DNA of 64,000 nucleotides from Cladobotryum mycophilum (taxonomy: Eukaryota > Ascomycota > Sordariomycetes > Hypocreales > Hypocreaceae): contig JAVFKD010000015.1 of NCBI GenBank assembly GCA_036429605.1, positions 1,201,421 through 1,265,420 on the forward strand, written 5' to 3'. Positions 10,517 to 21,937 of this stretch are shown here, one piece after another. The notes under the pieces were generated by a model. That model was not told the DNA's origin. It searched no databases and saw only the letters and a program-made list of their open reading frames with translations. The stretch's first letter is position 1, and every line of letters begins with the position of its first letter. The translations under genes and the position numbers were made by a program.

Positions 10517-13500
10517 CTCGTCTTGGGACGAAATCATCATCATCCGCCTCTGCTAATACACGGTCGAATGGGGTCCAAGTACTGTGGGATGCAATCTCTG
10601 ATTTCCAAAGCGCACTTACTGATGACCAACGCCACGAACTACGAAATATTAGGGCGATTCCAGATACCGACGCCGTCCTCATCTTTACCGCTCAACTCGA
10701 CTCGCTAAACAGGAACAGGAAGGGGCGTAGTGTTGCCAGTAGACTTCACTCAGTCCTACAGTCCGTTAGGGACTTTTCAGTCATCCTTGAAACATTTGTT
10801 TCGACGCATGCGGGAATTGCCCCTCTTTTATGGGGGAGCGTGAAGCTGACAATGCTTGTGAGATTGTGTTTGCAGCAGTACTAATTGTGGCTATGGTGCT
10901 GACGATATTAGATGGCCGTCAAATTCGTCTCATATTATGAGGCTCTCTCTAAACTCCTCATGGACCTCGGGGAATTTTGTCCACGCTGGACGGAATATCA
11001 AACATTGTACCTATCTTCAACACAGCTTCAGAAGACCCTCTGCAATTTCTATGCGTCGCTTGTTCGTTGCTGCAGGCGCGTAGTGGAAACCACCCAGCGT
11101 CCCTGTATGTGAACCTTGCTCTCATCCCCTCACTTGATCCAACCTAACGAAGAAAAAGGGTCAGCATACTTCTTCGATTCTCGCTGGGAATCATTTGAGC
11201 GGGAATTCAAGTGAGATGCAGTCGATATCAAAAGGCACAGCATAGACGTCAAAGAAGTGCTATCCCTCGCCAAAGCGCAAGTCGATCTTCAAAATCGACA
11301 ACTTCAGAATAGGGAACGGGAAAAGACTTCAAAGGAGGGAAGGCTTAAAGGCCTTTTTCACGAAAAAGTAACCAACCTAATGACGAGCGACGAACCAAGG
11401 AACGAAGACAACAGCTACTTGATTCTTTATCAACTTATGATTACTTGACTCCGCTTAAGCAAAGTCGTCGGAAGCGGCACAGTGGTACGTCAGAGTGGCT
11501 ATTTCACACTCATGAATTTGATCGGTGGTTTAATAGCACCGATTCTCCTTTGCTCTGGTGTTCCGGAAAGAGTAAGTTCTTTTTACCCTACATGCACTGG
11601 ACAAGTTTTTAAATTGTTTCTAGTTGGCTCGGGTAAAACAATCCTCACGTCAGTAAACTGAACTAATTGCCTGGCGAATATATGTTCTAACTGACAGCTC
11701 TAGCGGGAGTGTAATTGACAGGCTCTTGACAGAAAAGCATAGTTCCGATGTTTTTATCTCCTTCTTCTTCGTACGCTTCGACGACAGCCAATCATTGAAT
11801 GCTGAATTCATACTTAGATCAATCATTCGACAAGCGTTAAATCAGTTGAGTTTCTCTGAAGAGATCGAAGTTTCATTGGAAAATATGCAGCTTAGCTTGT
11901 CATCTGGGCTAAAGGAGCTGCTTGAATTGCTCCAAAAGATAGTCGCAGCATTTAAAGCGTTCTATATCGTAATAGATGCTGTAGATGAATGCGAGAAACA
12001 GGATCGCGATGATCTTCTTCAGGGTCTCTCTTCGCTTGCAACCATTGGGTCGAACACAAAGCTTTTCCTCGCCAGTCGCGATAGTGTCTCCAGAGAGATA
12101 CAAAAGAGATTCACTACCTTTGGCCACCTTGCCATGAACTGTTCTTCGGCTCAGGCTGACATCGGAACATACGTTGAGGGTATAGTACGAGAAAAACTAC
12201 AAAGCGAAGAGCTCATAGTTGAAGACTCGGGCCTCATCGAAGAAATCAAAATGGCGCTGACAAAAGGGGCAGATGGCATGTAAGTTATTGAACTTGGTGG
12301 AACACCATTTATACACTAACCTATCTAGGCTTCTCTGGGTTGCATTTCAAGTCGATGAACTCTGCTTACAGCATTGTGATGACGATATCCAAAAAGCTAT
12401 CCGTAACTTACCTAAGGGCTTGGAGGAAACATTCGATCGGGCCGTCAGCCGCATCGTTTCTCAGGGGAATGAAAACATCGCAAAGCAAGTATTCCGATGG
12501 GTTGCTGCTGCGAAAGAACCTCTGTCTCTCAATCAGCTGAGGGAGGTCATTTTCATTGAGGTCGGGCAGCAATACTCAAAAGTAGAGCGACGATCCAATG
12601 GCATTGATTACATCAGCTCATGGTGTGAGAACCTCGTTCATATTGACGAAGAATTAAAAACAGTCCAATTCGCACATCAGGCCGTTCGACAATTCTTACT
12701 TGAGAAATACCCTGAGGCTCGAAATGGTCAGTTCTATTTAGAGATTGAGGACGCTGATCACTACATTGGTGAAATATGCGTTACATATCTCAACTTTAAT
12801 GACTTCAAGACAACTCTAGCTCGACGACCCCGTCCATTACCACCTATACCATCTACAGCTATAGCAATTACAGCTTTAAAACACAAATGGAAGGTGGCCG
12901 ATTCAGTTTCCATCTTTGGGAAATTCAATTTGAAGACTCGGACAGGCACAGCAGCCGCCGATGCGGTCGGGGCTCTAGCAACATTCCAGCGGAACGATGA
13001 GAGAGAGGCAAAAGAAAGGCTACAAGCAGAACATCCGTTCCTAAGGTATGCATCAACTCACTAGGTTTTCCACACGGCAAACTTTCAAAAAGGGAAATCC
13101 AAGACTTGGAATTTGTGGGAAAAAACAATACTTCAAGAGCATGATCTTGCTGAGAAGCCGTGGGGTCAAGGATCTTCCAATGGAAGTAGTGCGCTTATAC
13201 TCGAGTGGAGCCAAAAAGCCCACCACTATGCTCTCATACGGCTCTTTTTCTTGCTGGCATGCTTTCAGCTGCGAATAGAGCGCGAATTATGCAGAATGCA
13301 GCGAGCAATGGCGACATCATACTGCTTGATGTTGTTCTCGAAGGCGAAAAGCAAGGCCATCAGATGGACCAGGCCTTACAGGCGGCTATAAGAGGCGGCC
13401 ATCTTAATATTGTTGAGAGGCTCTTAGCCGCTAGGGCAGATATAAATATACCTTCTAAACATAGTGGCCGGACTACCCTACAGGCGGCTACTCAAGGTGG

Positions 13501-13861
13501 CCATCTTGATATTATTAAGAGGCTCTTAACTGCTGGGGCAGATATAAATGCACCTTCTAGACAGTATAGCCAGACTGCCTTACAGGCGGCTGCTAAAGGA
13601 GGCCATCTTGATATCGTTGAGAGACTCTTAGCCGCTGGGGCAGATGTAAATGCACCTTCTGGGCAGTATGGCCGGACTGCCTTACAGGCGGCTGCTGAGG
13701 ATGGTCATCTTGCTATCATTGAGAGGCTCTTAGCTGCTAAGGCAGATATAAATGCACCTGCTGAACATAGTGGTCGGACTGCCTTGCAGGCGGCTGCTCA
13801 AGGCGGCCATCTCGATATTGTATCGCGATTAGAAGAAGCAGGTGCGAAATATTGGCTATAA
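10513..13861 (+). pseudogene. Broken NACHT-ankyrin (NLR-like) gene
   Basis: STAND-type signalling ATPase with a helical N-terminal domain, NACHT and C-terminal ankyrin repeats. Exons: 10513-10857; 10912-11104; 11159-11571, carrying an in-frame TGA at 11212-11214 and a one-base frameshift near 11380 (KVTNL then a new frame giving RRTKERRQQLLDS). The next exon starts at 11624 and completes a Walker A (WCSGK|IGSGKT). A poorly defined intron at about 11651-11704 follows, then NACHT exons to about 12280 (FYIVIDAVDECEKQ as Walker B) and from about 12329 after an intron (ADGM|LLWVAFQ). A TAG at 13062-13064 sits at ASTH|VFHTANF, likely a former Trp. A second frame change falls in a T-run at 13248-13252, after which the ankyrin part is open to 13861. 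No single translatable product remains. The upstream phosphorylase domain probably belonged to the same NLR. Confidence 0.82.
13371..13860 (+). repeat. Five near-identical ankyrin repeat units (102-bp period)
   Basis: Tandem units of 34 residues on the pattern TALQAAAxGGHLDIVERLL, AAGADxNAPS, ending at the gene's stop. The first and last units are more divergent and the middle three are very alike at DNA level. This suggests recent copying or homogenisation, as reported for many fungal NLR repeat domains. They form the ligand-sensing end of the broken NLR gene. Confidence 0.85.
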
Positions 13862-14798
13862 CCCTTTATTTAATTGTACTAATATAGGCAATACTCACGC
13901 TTGGCGCGAGCCTATTGGAAGCCGTACCCCATGCCCCTAATCGATTTGGTCATGACTAACACTTCAACGGAGTATGCGTACTCCGTAAACTGGTCAAGGC
14001 ACTCGTGTTGCTGCGATTTACCCTAGCACTTGTACTGGAGGGGGCGCGAGCCTTCGGATGCAAGAAATAGAAGACATCAAACTCAAAAGAAGAGCTTGAT
14101 GGGATCCCGTATTGTCCCATGGATATGATCGTATGTGCCTATCTAACTATAGAATCAGTTTATATTCATCAGAAGTTTACAGTTCTGTCCAAACCAACAA
14201 ACAAAACGCAATATCTGATCGTCTGGCAAAGAGACTACATGAAGAAGGGCAGCCTATAGGGGATGAAACTAGCTCTGGAGGTTAGAAGGATAATTGATTC
14301 GTTTCTGCCTTTGTGCAGATGTGTTTTGTATTTATATATTCCAGGTTGTCTCGGCCTAAAGTTTATGTCCAACTCTGTAGCCAATCATAATCTTGCTATC
14401 AATTACAGTTGCCTAGCCAGTAGGCAGGAGTCCGCATGGCTTTTGATACCTTTTAATGCTTTCCGACACCAGAATATTCTTTAGCATACCGCTGTAATCG
14501 TATATTCTTGGTGGTGGAGATTAAGCTATTGTTCTTCTGTCGTCAAAAGTGTTATTGTGTGTGTTGCAGTTTATACTACGTTTTGGGCCCTTTTGCCCAT
14601 GCTCTGCCGCCCCTAAACCGAAAACCAGCCAACTAGCCGAGTCAAGGTCAATAATTTCTCACCGAGGTAGTTGGGTGTTCGTGGGTGCCTTGCCATTTTC
14701 CTCACATGGAAGGTGTATGAATCTAGTAATCATATCTGTGTACAACACTACCTATACGGTTCATCTCTGATTCATCTATATATCAATCGCTCTTAGTG
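13862..14798. other. Intergenic, with a 5S rRNA fragment
   Basis: Between the ankyrin stop and the 3' end of the GMC gene on the other strand. Apart from the 5S-like fragment at 14095-14136 I see only short AT-rich frames. Confidence 0.6.
14095..14136 (-). pseudogene. Truncated 5S rRNA (first about 40 nt)
   Basis: Reading on the minus strand from 14136, the sequence starts ACATACGATCATATCCAT and reaches GGGATCCC, matching the 5' third of the two full 5S genes at 49.6-49.9 kb with a few substitutions. Similarity stops about 42 nt in. The 3' two thirds, including most of the internal control region, are absent, so it should not be functional. Confidence 0.75.
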
Positions 14799-16771
14799 TT
14801 ACGGAGCAAGCTCCTTGATGAAAATGTCTGCCGCCTTCTCTCCCACAACAAAAGCAGTGTTTGCCGTATTCGATGCTACATTCTGCGGTGGGATGCTTAA
14901 ATCAGCAACCTTCAAACCCTCCACACCGTATACACCAAGTGTTGCGTCCACAACCCCCAGCTCAGAGAGAGGTGCCATTTTGCATGTGCCCATGGAGTGC
15001 CAGGTTGTGCTCACGGTTTGACGTAGCCACTGCTCGAGAATAGCGTCATCTTCAGGTGTGTACAGAATATCACTAACATCTTCGAGGGGTTCGTTGATCT
15101 CGACACAGGCAGCGTCAGACCCAGCAGGGAAAGGCGGGTGGCCAGGGATGTATTCGCCCCGATACACATCCATGCGACGCAAGATCTCGCGTTGCTTCTT
15201 GTATGCCCACATTGCCTGTTTGATGTCGACATTCTCAGCGTCGGAGAAGAACCCCGTCCGAAAATCAATTGTGTCATCCTGATTGGGACCCGTGATGTGA
15301 ATGTGACCTCGGGAGTACGGGTACGTAGTGAATGTTGACGTAGAGATGTACTGTGCGGCTGGTACGCTAGTTGGGTCTCCTGGAAAACTGTCGCAAGTTA
15401 ATTCGCATTCGTATCCTATTCTTAGTGTTTACTCACCCATTCATAGAAGTTATAATAGCAATTGGTCTCTCTGGATGATTCTTAAAGTCGCGATTCCAGG
15501 CAGTCTGGAAGGCCGGGCCAAGAGCAGCAACATCTGCTTCTGACGGTCGTAGTTTGGAGGTTACGTCTGCGACATTCCAACCAAGAATATTAGCATTGGT
15601 TTTGATCAATTCTCCAATGTTGACACGACCACTCAAGGCTGCATCGACAGTTTCCTCTGGCAGCAAACTTGACCTATATGGATGCACGTGGAGATGATGA
15701 TCCATGTAATTGCGACCAACTCCTGGCACATCAGCAATAACTTCAACGCCAGCACGGTTAAGAATTTCACGGTCGCCAACACCAGATCGCTGAAGTAGAA
15801 GAGGTGTTCCCAAGGCACCACAGGAAACAACAACCATTTTCCTAGCCACGATGGTTCGTGTCTCGGCGCCCGCTCGAAAAGTCGGGTTTGGCCTGTACTC
15901 GACCCCAACAGCCTTCCTTTGTTTAAACACGATGCGCACAACTTGATGCTCTACCAGCACGCGTAGATTCGGGCGGTTTCCGTCTTGAAGTCGAGGATGT
16001 AGATACATGTGAGCTGCATCCTGTCGTCTACCGTCGAGGCCGACATAGCGTAGATTTCGTTGGACAGCGTTGTTTGTATCCAGATTCTGCAAATCCACAA
16101 CTTCAGGCCAACCAATTTTGGCAGCAGCCTGGATAAATTCCCGCTCAGATCTCTTGGCACAATATGTACCCTGGGTAATATGTATCGGTCCGCTATTGCC
16201 GTGCGTTTCAGCTGTTCCGGGTCCATGATATGTTTCAAGCTGCAGTAATAATCAGATAAAACGATCTAGCGAATACATGGGGGAAGGCTTGGGGACCCTT
16301 ACTTTTTTCATGTATGGTATAAGTTCCTCAGCTGACCAGCCAGGAGTATTCCACGAATCAAGGTCTTGCCGTTGGGCTCGACTATATGTGAGGAGATTGA
16401 TCGATGAACCACCACCAAGAATACCACCAGATAGCACATTCAGTTCCCTGTTGTCGACACTGACCTCTTTCGCGGCTTGGTATAAGATGCTCCTCTTGCT
16501 ATTCGGCATTAAGTGGCTCGAACAGAGCATCGGATGGATAATCGAAGGGTCATTGTAATTATTTTGTCCACCTTCGATGACCAAGATGGATAGATTAGGG
16601 TTTGCATCGCTAAGTCGTGCAGCAATAACACAGCCAGCAGTGCCACCTACTATCAGTCAGCATCGATATCTTCAACCACTTTGCTCATCATGAGCTTCTG
16701 TTATTCTTACCTCCAGCAATAATCACATCAACTCCATCAAGTTCAGCGGGGATATCGTCAAGTATGGCCAT
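14799..16771 (-). CDS. GMC oxidoreductase, alcohol-oxidase-like
   Basis: FAD-dependent glucose-methanol-choline family oxidase or dehydrogenase. CDS complement(join(14799..15366,15437..16239,16303..16646,16711..16771)), 591 aa. The dinucleotide motif GGGTAGC is assembled across intron 1. Next come VIEGGQNN, LGGGSSINLLTYSRAQRQD, SWNTPGWSAEELIPYMKK and LETYHGPG, which are typical of fungal alcohol oxidases. The second signature SCGALGTPLLLQRSGVGD is near the middle. The active-site region reads TTWHSMGTCKMAP with the likely catalytic His, and ASNTANTAF carries the second polar residue. The chosen 3' splice site of the last intron (ACTAG, 15367) is the one that keeps frame; the nearer CCAG would hit a stop. 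The protein ends KELAP, so no peroxisomal SKL-type tail and no clear signal peptide. The substrate is unknown. Confidence 0.88.
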
Positions 16772-17837
16772 TGTGATATAGGTAAGTGAGGTGAACGCTT
16801 GCTATCAGATTAAAGATTGAAGAACGAAGGAGTCTTCCAGTACGAGAAAGCCCAAAACTCAGCTTCGGAATCGGGACTGTGTTTACCAGTCCTAGATGAT
16901 ATGTTGCACAGAAATAAAATAGAGATAGTATACCGTTTATATATACCTATCCCATAATTGGATAAGTAAGGTACTATGATCAGTGCAAGCAACTTTGGGA
17001 GGGGTTCAGTTCGCCGATGCCAAATCCGTACAGCCGCGGCGAACTTGATACAGTTAGCGACATCAATCATTCAATAGAACCAGGTTTACGACTGGATCCT
17101 AAAGAAGTTGTCAGCATCTTATGCCATGTAGTCGCTTATGTTGAGAAAATGCGTCGATGGCGCTGCTGTTGGTCCTCCAGAGGTATCTTCTCTAATGGAA
17201 TGAATGTTGTTGAACCTATGGCCTGGTAAATGTATACCGAATCCTGCCTACATAGGCAAAGTGCAAACAGCTGCGTCACCCACCCCACAAAAAGCTGGCC
17301 CGGATACGATGAGGTAGCTTGGCATGGATGGATGGATGATGGATGGATGATTATGGACGAGTCTCCAATCCTTTAGGAACACAAGGTGCCTTCGTATTTA
17401 GCGCACCATAAAAGCCCCGATCGAAGCATGGAATCGACCCATGAATACCTTGGTACTTTGGTCGGGTACCTAGAGGCAGATTTCCAGCAGCGAGGAGCAG
17501 CGAAGAGGAAGTACCACAGGCTACAGAGAGGAGCTAAAAAAAAAAAAAAAACTATACTCCAGGGCTCTGGGTCACTCTACGTTAAGTGATGATATCATAG
17601 CTTCAACTCGAACCTCAAGAATTCTTACATCAGATTTGTATGAGCCGACAAGATATTACCCGTATTGATCCGTTTCCCAATTTCCTATTTACCCCACATC
17701 CTGAACTACCTCGCCCATCTCCATCTATTCCATCACGACGAGAAAATATAAAGCCTTTGCCGAATCCACATACACTCAATGATCTAAGAATATTTTCTGC
17801 CCCATCATCATTGCATGCCTTGGTTTACAAGGAAAGT
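16772..17837. other. Intergenic with simple repeats
   Basis: Divergent promoter region between the GMC and GFA genes. It holds a GGAT-type microsatellite at about 17324-17350 and a 16-nt A-run at 17536-17551. A TATAAA at about 17747 lies some 90 bp before the chosen GFA-protein start. No gene seen, although the GFA frame itself stays open upstream to 17640. Confidence 0.55.
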
Positions 17838-18908
17838 ATGGTCACAGAAAGTATCCCAGTCGTCGAAATAACAGCCCAGTGTCTTTGTAAAGCTCACAAA
17901 TTTTCTGCTACAACATCACAATCCTCACTTCCGCTCAAGGGAAGCTGTTGTCATTGCACATCATGCCGTCACTTGACTGGCGCTTTATATAGCAGTGCCG
18001 TACCATGGCCTGGCCCATCCAACGCCGTCCACGACTCGACCCTGTGTCAATACGAGTTTAGTCCACAACTTACAATATTGTTTTGCCCAACTTGCTCCAC
18101 GCCGATGTTCTTTCACAAACACCGTCAGGGGCAGACTGAGTCGCTTTCAGTCTTCACGGGTTCTCTATTCAACCATCAGACTCCAGGCCTTATTAGTCTT
18201 ACAGATCACATATTTGTTGGCGACACAATCGATGGTGGTGCCTCGCCATGGTTACAACATCTCAGCGGAAGTAACTCCATCTCACGGCGTTGGCGAGCAA
18301 GGCAGGATATAAGTGAAGAACTGGACATGCAATGGCCGCCAAAGGAAGCATTGATGAATATCGAAAATGAAACAGGCCCAGATGCGATTCCGCTTCGATG
18401 CCATTGCAAAAGCGTAAACTTTGTGCTTCGTCGTGGGGATGCTCAGTTTGCCGCCATGGACTCCAAAACCTTGCCTTGGTTTATTGATCCAACAACACAC
18501 AAGCATATTGCTACTTTCGATGCCTGTAATTCTTGTCGTTCGACTTTTGGTATGGATATTTTGAACTGGACTTTTGCTCTTCTCGGTCAGCTTGACTTTG
18601 GCAATGAAAACGTATCAGGGCCCAGTCCTAGTTTCCCCCAGACTACGCAGCAGCTCAAGGATGTCTTTTTGCGTCCCGGCCCCAGCCGTGATTCTCGATT
18701 CGGAACGCTGGCTATGTATGCAAGCTCTCCCGATGTTCAGCGCTATTTCTGCTCGAGCTGTTCAGCCTCCGTGTTCTACGCTGTCGATGACCGACAGGAC
18801 CTTGTGGATGTCGCCATTGGGCTCCTTGACGCACCGGAAGGAGCGAGGGCCGAGAGTCTGCTGGTTTGGGGGCTGGGCTCCGACGTGGGGGAAGAGGCGA
18901 TGTCGTAG
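17838..18908 (+). CDS. Two-domain GFA / CENP-V-type zinc protein, C-terminally frameshifted
   Basis: Single exon. GFA (glutathione-dependent formaldehyde-activating enzyme-like) domains bind zinc through Cys clusters; most fungal members have no proven reaction. First domain: CLCKAH, GSCCHCTSCRHLTGA and FCPTCSTPMFF. Second domain: LRCHCKSVNF, DACNSCRSTFGMD and YFCSSCSASVFY. The start at 17838 (MVTESIPVVEI) fits the family and a TATAAA about 90 bp upstream; the frame is also open back to 17640. The frame stops at 18906-18908. One base shift in the G5 run at about 18889-18893 would instead continue through GDWREEM, AWSVWRGYPKTWRRV to 19084, the usual end of this family. So about 55 residues are lost by mutation or by a homopolymer sequencing error. 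Confidence 0.8.
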   Translation: MVTESIPVVEITAQCLCKAHKFSATTSQSSLPLKGSCCHCTSCRHLTGALYSSAVPWPGPSNAVHDSTLCQYEFSPQLTILFCPTCSTPMFFHKHRQGQTESLSVFTGSLFNHQTPGLISLTDHIFVGDTIDGGASPWLQHLSGSNSISRRWRARQDISEELDMQWPPKEALMNIENETGPDAIPLRCHCKSVNFVLRRGDAQFAAMDSKTLPWFIDPTTHKHIATFDACNSCRSTFGMDILNWTFALLGQLDFGNENVSGPSPSFPQTTQQLKDVFLRPGPSRDSRFGTLAMYASSPDVQRYFCSSCSASVFYAVDDRQDLVDVAIGLLDAPEGARAESLLVWGLGSDVGEEAMS

Positions 18909-20188
18909 GGGATTGGAGGGAGGAAATGGTGGAGGCCGTCAAGACAGACGCGGAGGCGTGGAGTGTTTGGAGGGGCTACCCCAAGACATGGCGCCGGGTT
19001 GCGGCAGAGAGGGCTATCAGCACTCGATTGCTATCCACTGACGGTTCGAGGATTGATAAAAATGACTCGGTAGATGTTGTATAGATTTATAATGAACAAG
19101 TTGAGCTTGAGCAGAATATGCAAAGCAATGAGTATGTGGCGTCAGAGTTGAGATGTGGTTTGATGGCCAAGGATCTCGTGTGGTAAGGGAAGTGTGTCAA
19201 CCCCCCACTCTTAACCGTTGTGACGGCAGCCAAGATAAAATGGGTGGATAGATTATGGGAGCGTCATCCATGGATAGCTGAAATTCGCGACATTTCACGT
19301 TGGGCTATAGATCTTGATGATGATGATGATGATGAGTTTATAGGGCACCTCTAAGATAGTTGCCCTCCTAGGCGGTCTACCAAGTTGGAGGCTTTCCAAA
19401 TGTAAGACAATAACAACAACAACAACAACCCCCTCTACCCCGCGGGAAGCAAACAGGATCCATGTTCAAGTTCCCCAGAATCAACAAAGTGTGAGTGGAG
19501 CAGGCAGGTTAGAATATTTGCTCCATAGTAGACCCCCAGAACTATCTGAAGCTGTTATTGGCTATTTACCGCTTTGGAAATAGGGAGATGCTCGCATATC
19601 TTGGAGCCAACAAGATAGCAGCGAACAACGTAGGTAGAGAGGTATTGTGTAGACCTAAATCTTCGTTTCCTATTAGCATAAAATTAGAGGGGCCCTACCC
19701 ATTCCCTTGCTTCCCATAGATGGTACCTTAAATCGCTCCAGAGAAGGTTATCCCTTACCTATTTATTGGAAATACTGTAGATACACCTAGGGCATAGGGA
19801 ATGAATTAGATGGATGGATTCCATAGTAGATTGGATCCATGGATGCCCCAATTTATAGGTCTGGGCGTTGTTGCTGTCGATATTTAGCACCAAGAAGACG
19901 CTACTGTAGCCCCCGCAGCTCGCTAAAGAACACACCCACCCATAACCCCCGGGCCCTTTGCTGACACTGGCGCTGACACTGATAGCTGGAGCTCTTCCAG
20001 GACTGGCAATGGCAGCTGTCCGGCAGTTCCAATCCGTTGATGGTTCTTTTCCTTTTCCTTCTCGTCGTCCATTTGTCACGAGACCCTTTCCCACTTTCAC
20101 ACCCGACCTTCAACTATTCAATTCTATTTTCCATTGCGACCGATTTCGACTCTTTCCTCATTTTCGAGGATTCCTCAACCTTTTCATC
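18909..20188. other. Intergenic; displaced GFA 3' coding tail and simple repeats
   Basis: 18909-19084 is the out-of-frame remnant of the GFA gene's C terminus. Further on are a GAT microsatellite at 19316-19334 and an AAC microsatellite at 19412-19429. Pyrimidine-rich sequence from about 20040 to 20180 is likely the promoter and 5' UTR of the RNA-binding protein gene. I see no other gene. Confidence 0.6.
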
Positions 20189-21937
20189 ATGACTTCCATC
20201 AGGTAAGACAAAACCAGAGACGCCCCCCTCCCTCGCTATCCCCTCCCTAGCCTAGACCACTACATCCTTGTCTCCTCCCCAGCTTTGTTTTGGTGGTCTC
20301 TCTTCCCTCGTCACACAGATCATACCCACCACCACACACGAACCCTCTAATTCATCTATCTGGGCTTCATTTTCGCTGACTATACAACCTTGTCCCACAG
20401 TTCCCATCTCGTATGTGTGACCCCTCCTCCCTGGTCCCCACGCTATGCTTCTTCCGAGTTCAGCTAACACGTGCGATTGAACCTGGAGGTTTCCGGTTCT
20501 GCTACCCAAGACCCTGCCATAGTGTGGATTCCTCAGACTGAGTACGACGGTCTCGTCAGGATTGCCCACCAGTATGGTATGTAGCCTTGCCTAGGTTTAC
20601 GCTGAGAATCTGCCTCCTTTCCAACATTCAATAATGCTTAACTGCTCGTAGCCAATCTATGTCAGAACCTCATCGGCGGTGGTGTCACACAGGCAACAAT
20701 CGATGTAAGATTTCCCCTACCATCTACACCCATGTTGACATATCTCTCACTTCTCGCCTATCGAGTTGAGTTGCTCAAATCAAAGCCATCATAACTATTA
20801 TGCAGCACGTCATCAATCATGTGCTAACATCTCCTAGTTGCTCAGCAATAATGTGTCTCCTGCCTCGCAGGCTCAGACAAGTCAGACCAATGAGGACTTG
20901 GCCGTTCGAGCCCCATCTCACACTGCTCCTGTTGAGATGACCAACTCTTACAGGCGAGAGTCAAGCAACGGAGCAGCAGCCTCGCAGCCTCACTACACTT
21001 CTCACAACAATCATCGCACCTCTGGCCCATACAATGGCCACGCGCAGAGCTCAGATGATTGGGCTGAATCGCCTTCTGAAGATACCTCTCTTTCCATGGA
21101 GATTCCAGGCAACGTTATAGAAGAGACTGGCAATCCTGCGAACGGTAATGGGAATGGATCGACTCGCCCACACTTCGAACGTGCTGCTGTCAGATCCATT
21201 CAGTTATCGAACCTCGCTGACGAAATCACACATGGTGATATCGCTGCTTCTGTTCGCGGAGGTGCTGTCTTGGATATCTATCTGAGGCGAAAGGATGGAT
21301 CTGCCTCGGTATCTTTCGTTCACGCACATGAGGCCCAGGCGTTCTACGACCACGTTCGCAGAAACGATTTGTACATCAAGAACAAGAGGGCAAGTCCTTT
21401 AACCTATAATTACCCTTAGGCAACCATCGCCCTAACAAAAATATTAGGTCGAAATCAAGTGGAGCGACCGTCAGTACGTTCTCCCTGGTCATCTTGCCCA
21501 GAAGATTGGCAGCGGTGCAACCCGCAATTTCGTCATTCGTCGCTGTGATCCCAATCACACCGAGGCTAGTATCCGTGAGGATTTGGAGCATATCCATAAT
21601 CTCACCGTTGTCAAGATGACCTTCCTCGGTGGCGATTGCTACATCAGTACTAATTCTGTCGCCAACGCCGTGTTCGCTCGAACATGCATGACGAGCCGCC
21701 TGTAAAGCTCTCCCTCCTCCTTAGTTTAACCACTATTATCTTAACACCCACGAACTAATTCAATCATGCAGCAAGTACAAGGGCTCCCGCATCGAGTGGG
21801 ACGTTGACGAATGTGCTCAATCCCTTGATCGCATGCCCATCAACCACCGCCGTCGCAGCGCCGCCCCCGTTCCGCCTCGCCAGCAACCTATCAATCCGAT
21901 GGCCAACCGCTTCGAGCTTTTGAACCTCGACGATTAA
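20189..21937 (+). CDS. RRM RNA-binding protein, Nrd1 (negative regulator of differentiation 1)-like
   Basis: Seven exons: join(20189..20202,20401..20410,20489..20576,20652..20704,20838..21389,21448..21701,21772..21937), 378 aa. Exon 2 is a 10-nt microexon that keeps frame (MTSI-SSHL-VSGSATQDP). Intron 5 starts GCAAGT, a GC-AG intron, joining KNKR to VEIKW. The N-terminal about 170 residues are low-complexity and Ser/Asn-rich. Two RRM-like domains follow: from about residue 176 (IQLSNLADEITHGDIAASV, ASVSFVHAHEAQAF) and from about 260 (RNFVIRRCDPNHTEASIRED, CYISTNSVANAVFA). The product ends FELLNLDD. The family acts in mRNA control in fungi, and the fission yeast namesake represses sexual differentiation genes. 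The role here is inferred from similarity only. Confidence 0.85.

Noticed and set aside
15380..15436. 57-bp version of the last GMC intron (acceptor CCAG)
   Set aside because: It leads to a TAG three codons on. The acceptor 13 bp further downstream keeps the frame to the conserved C terminus.
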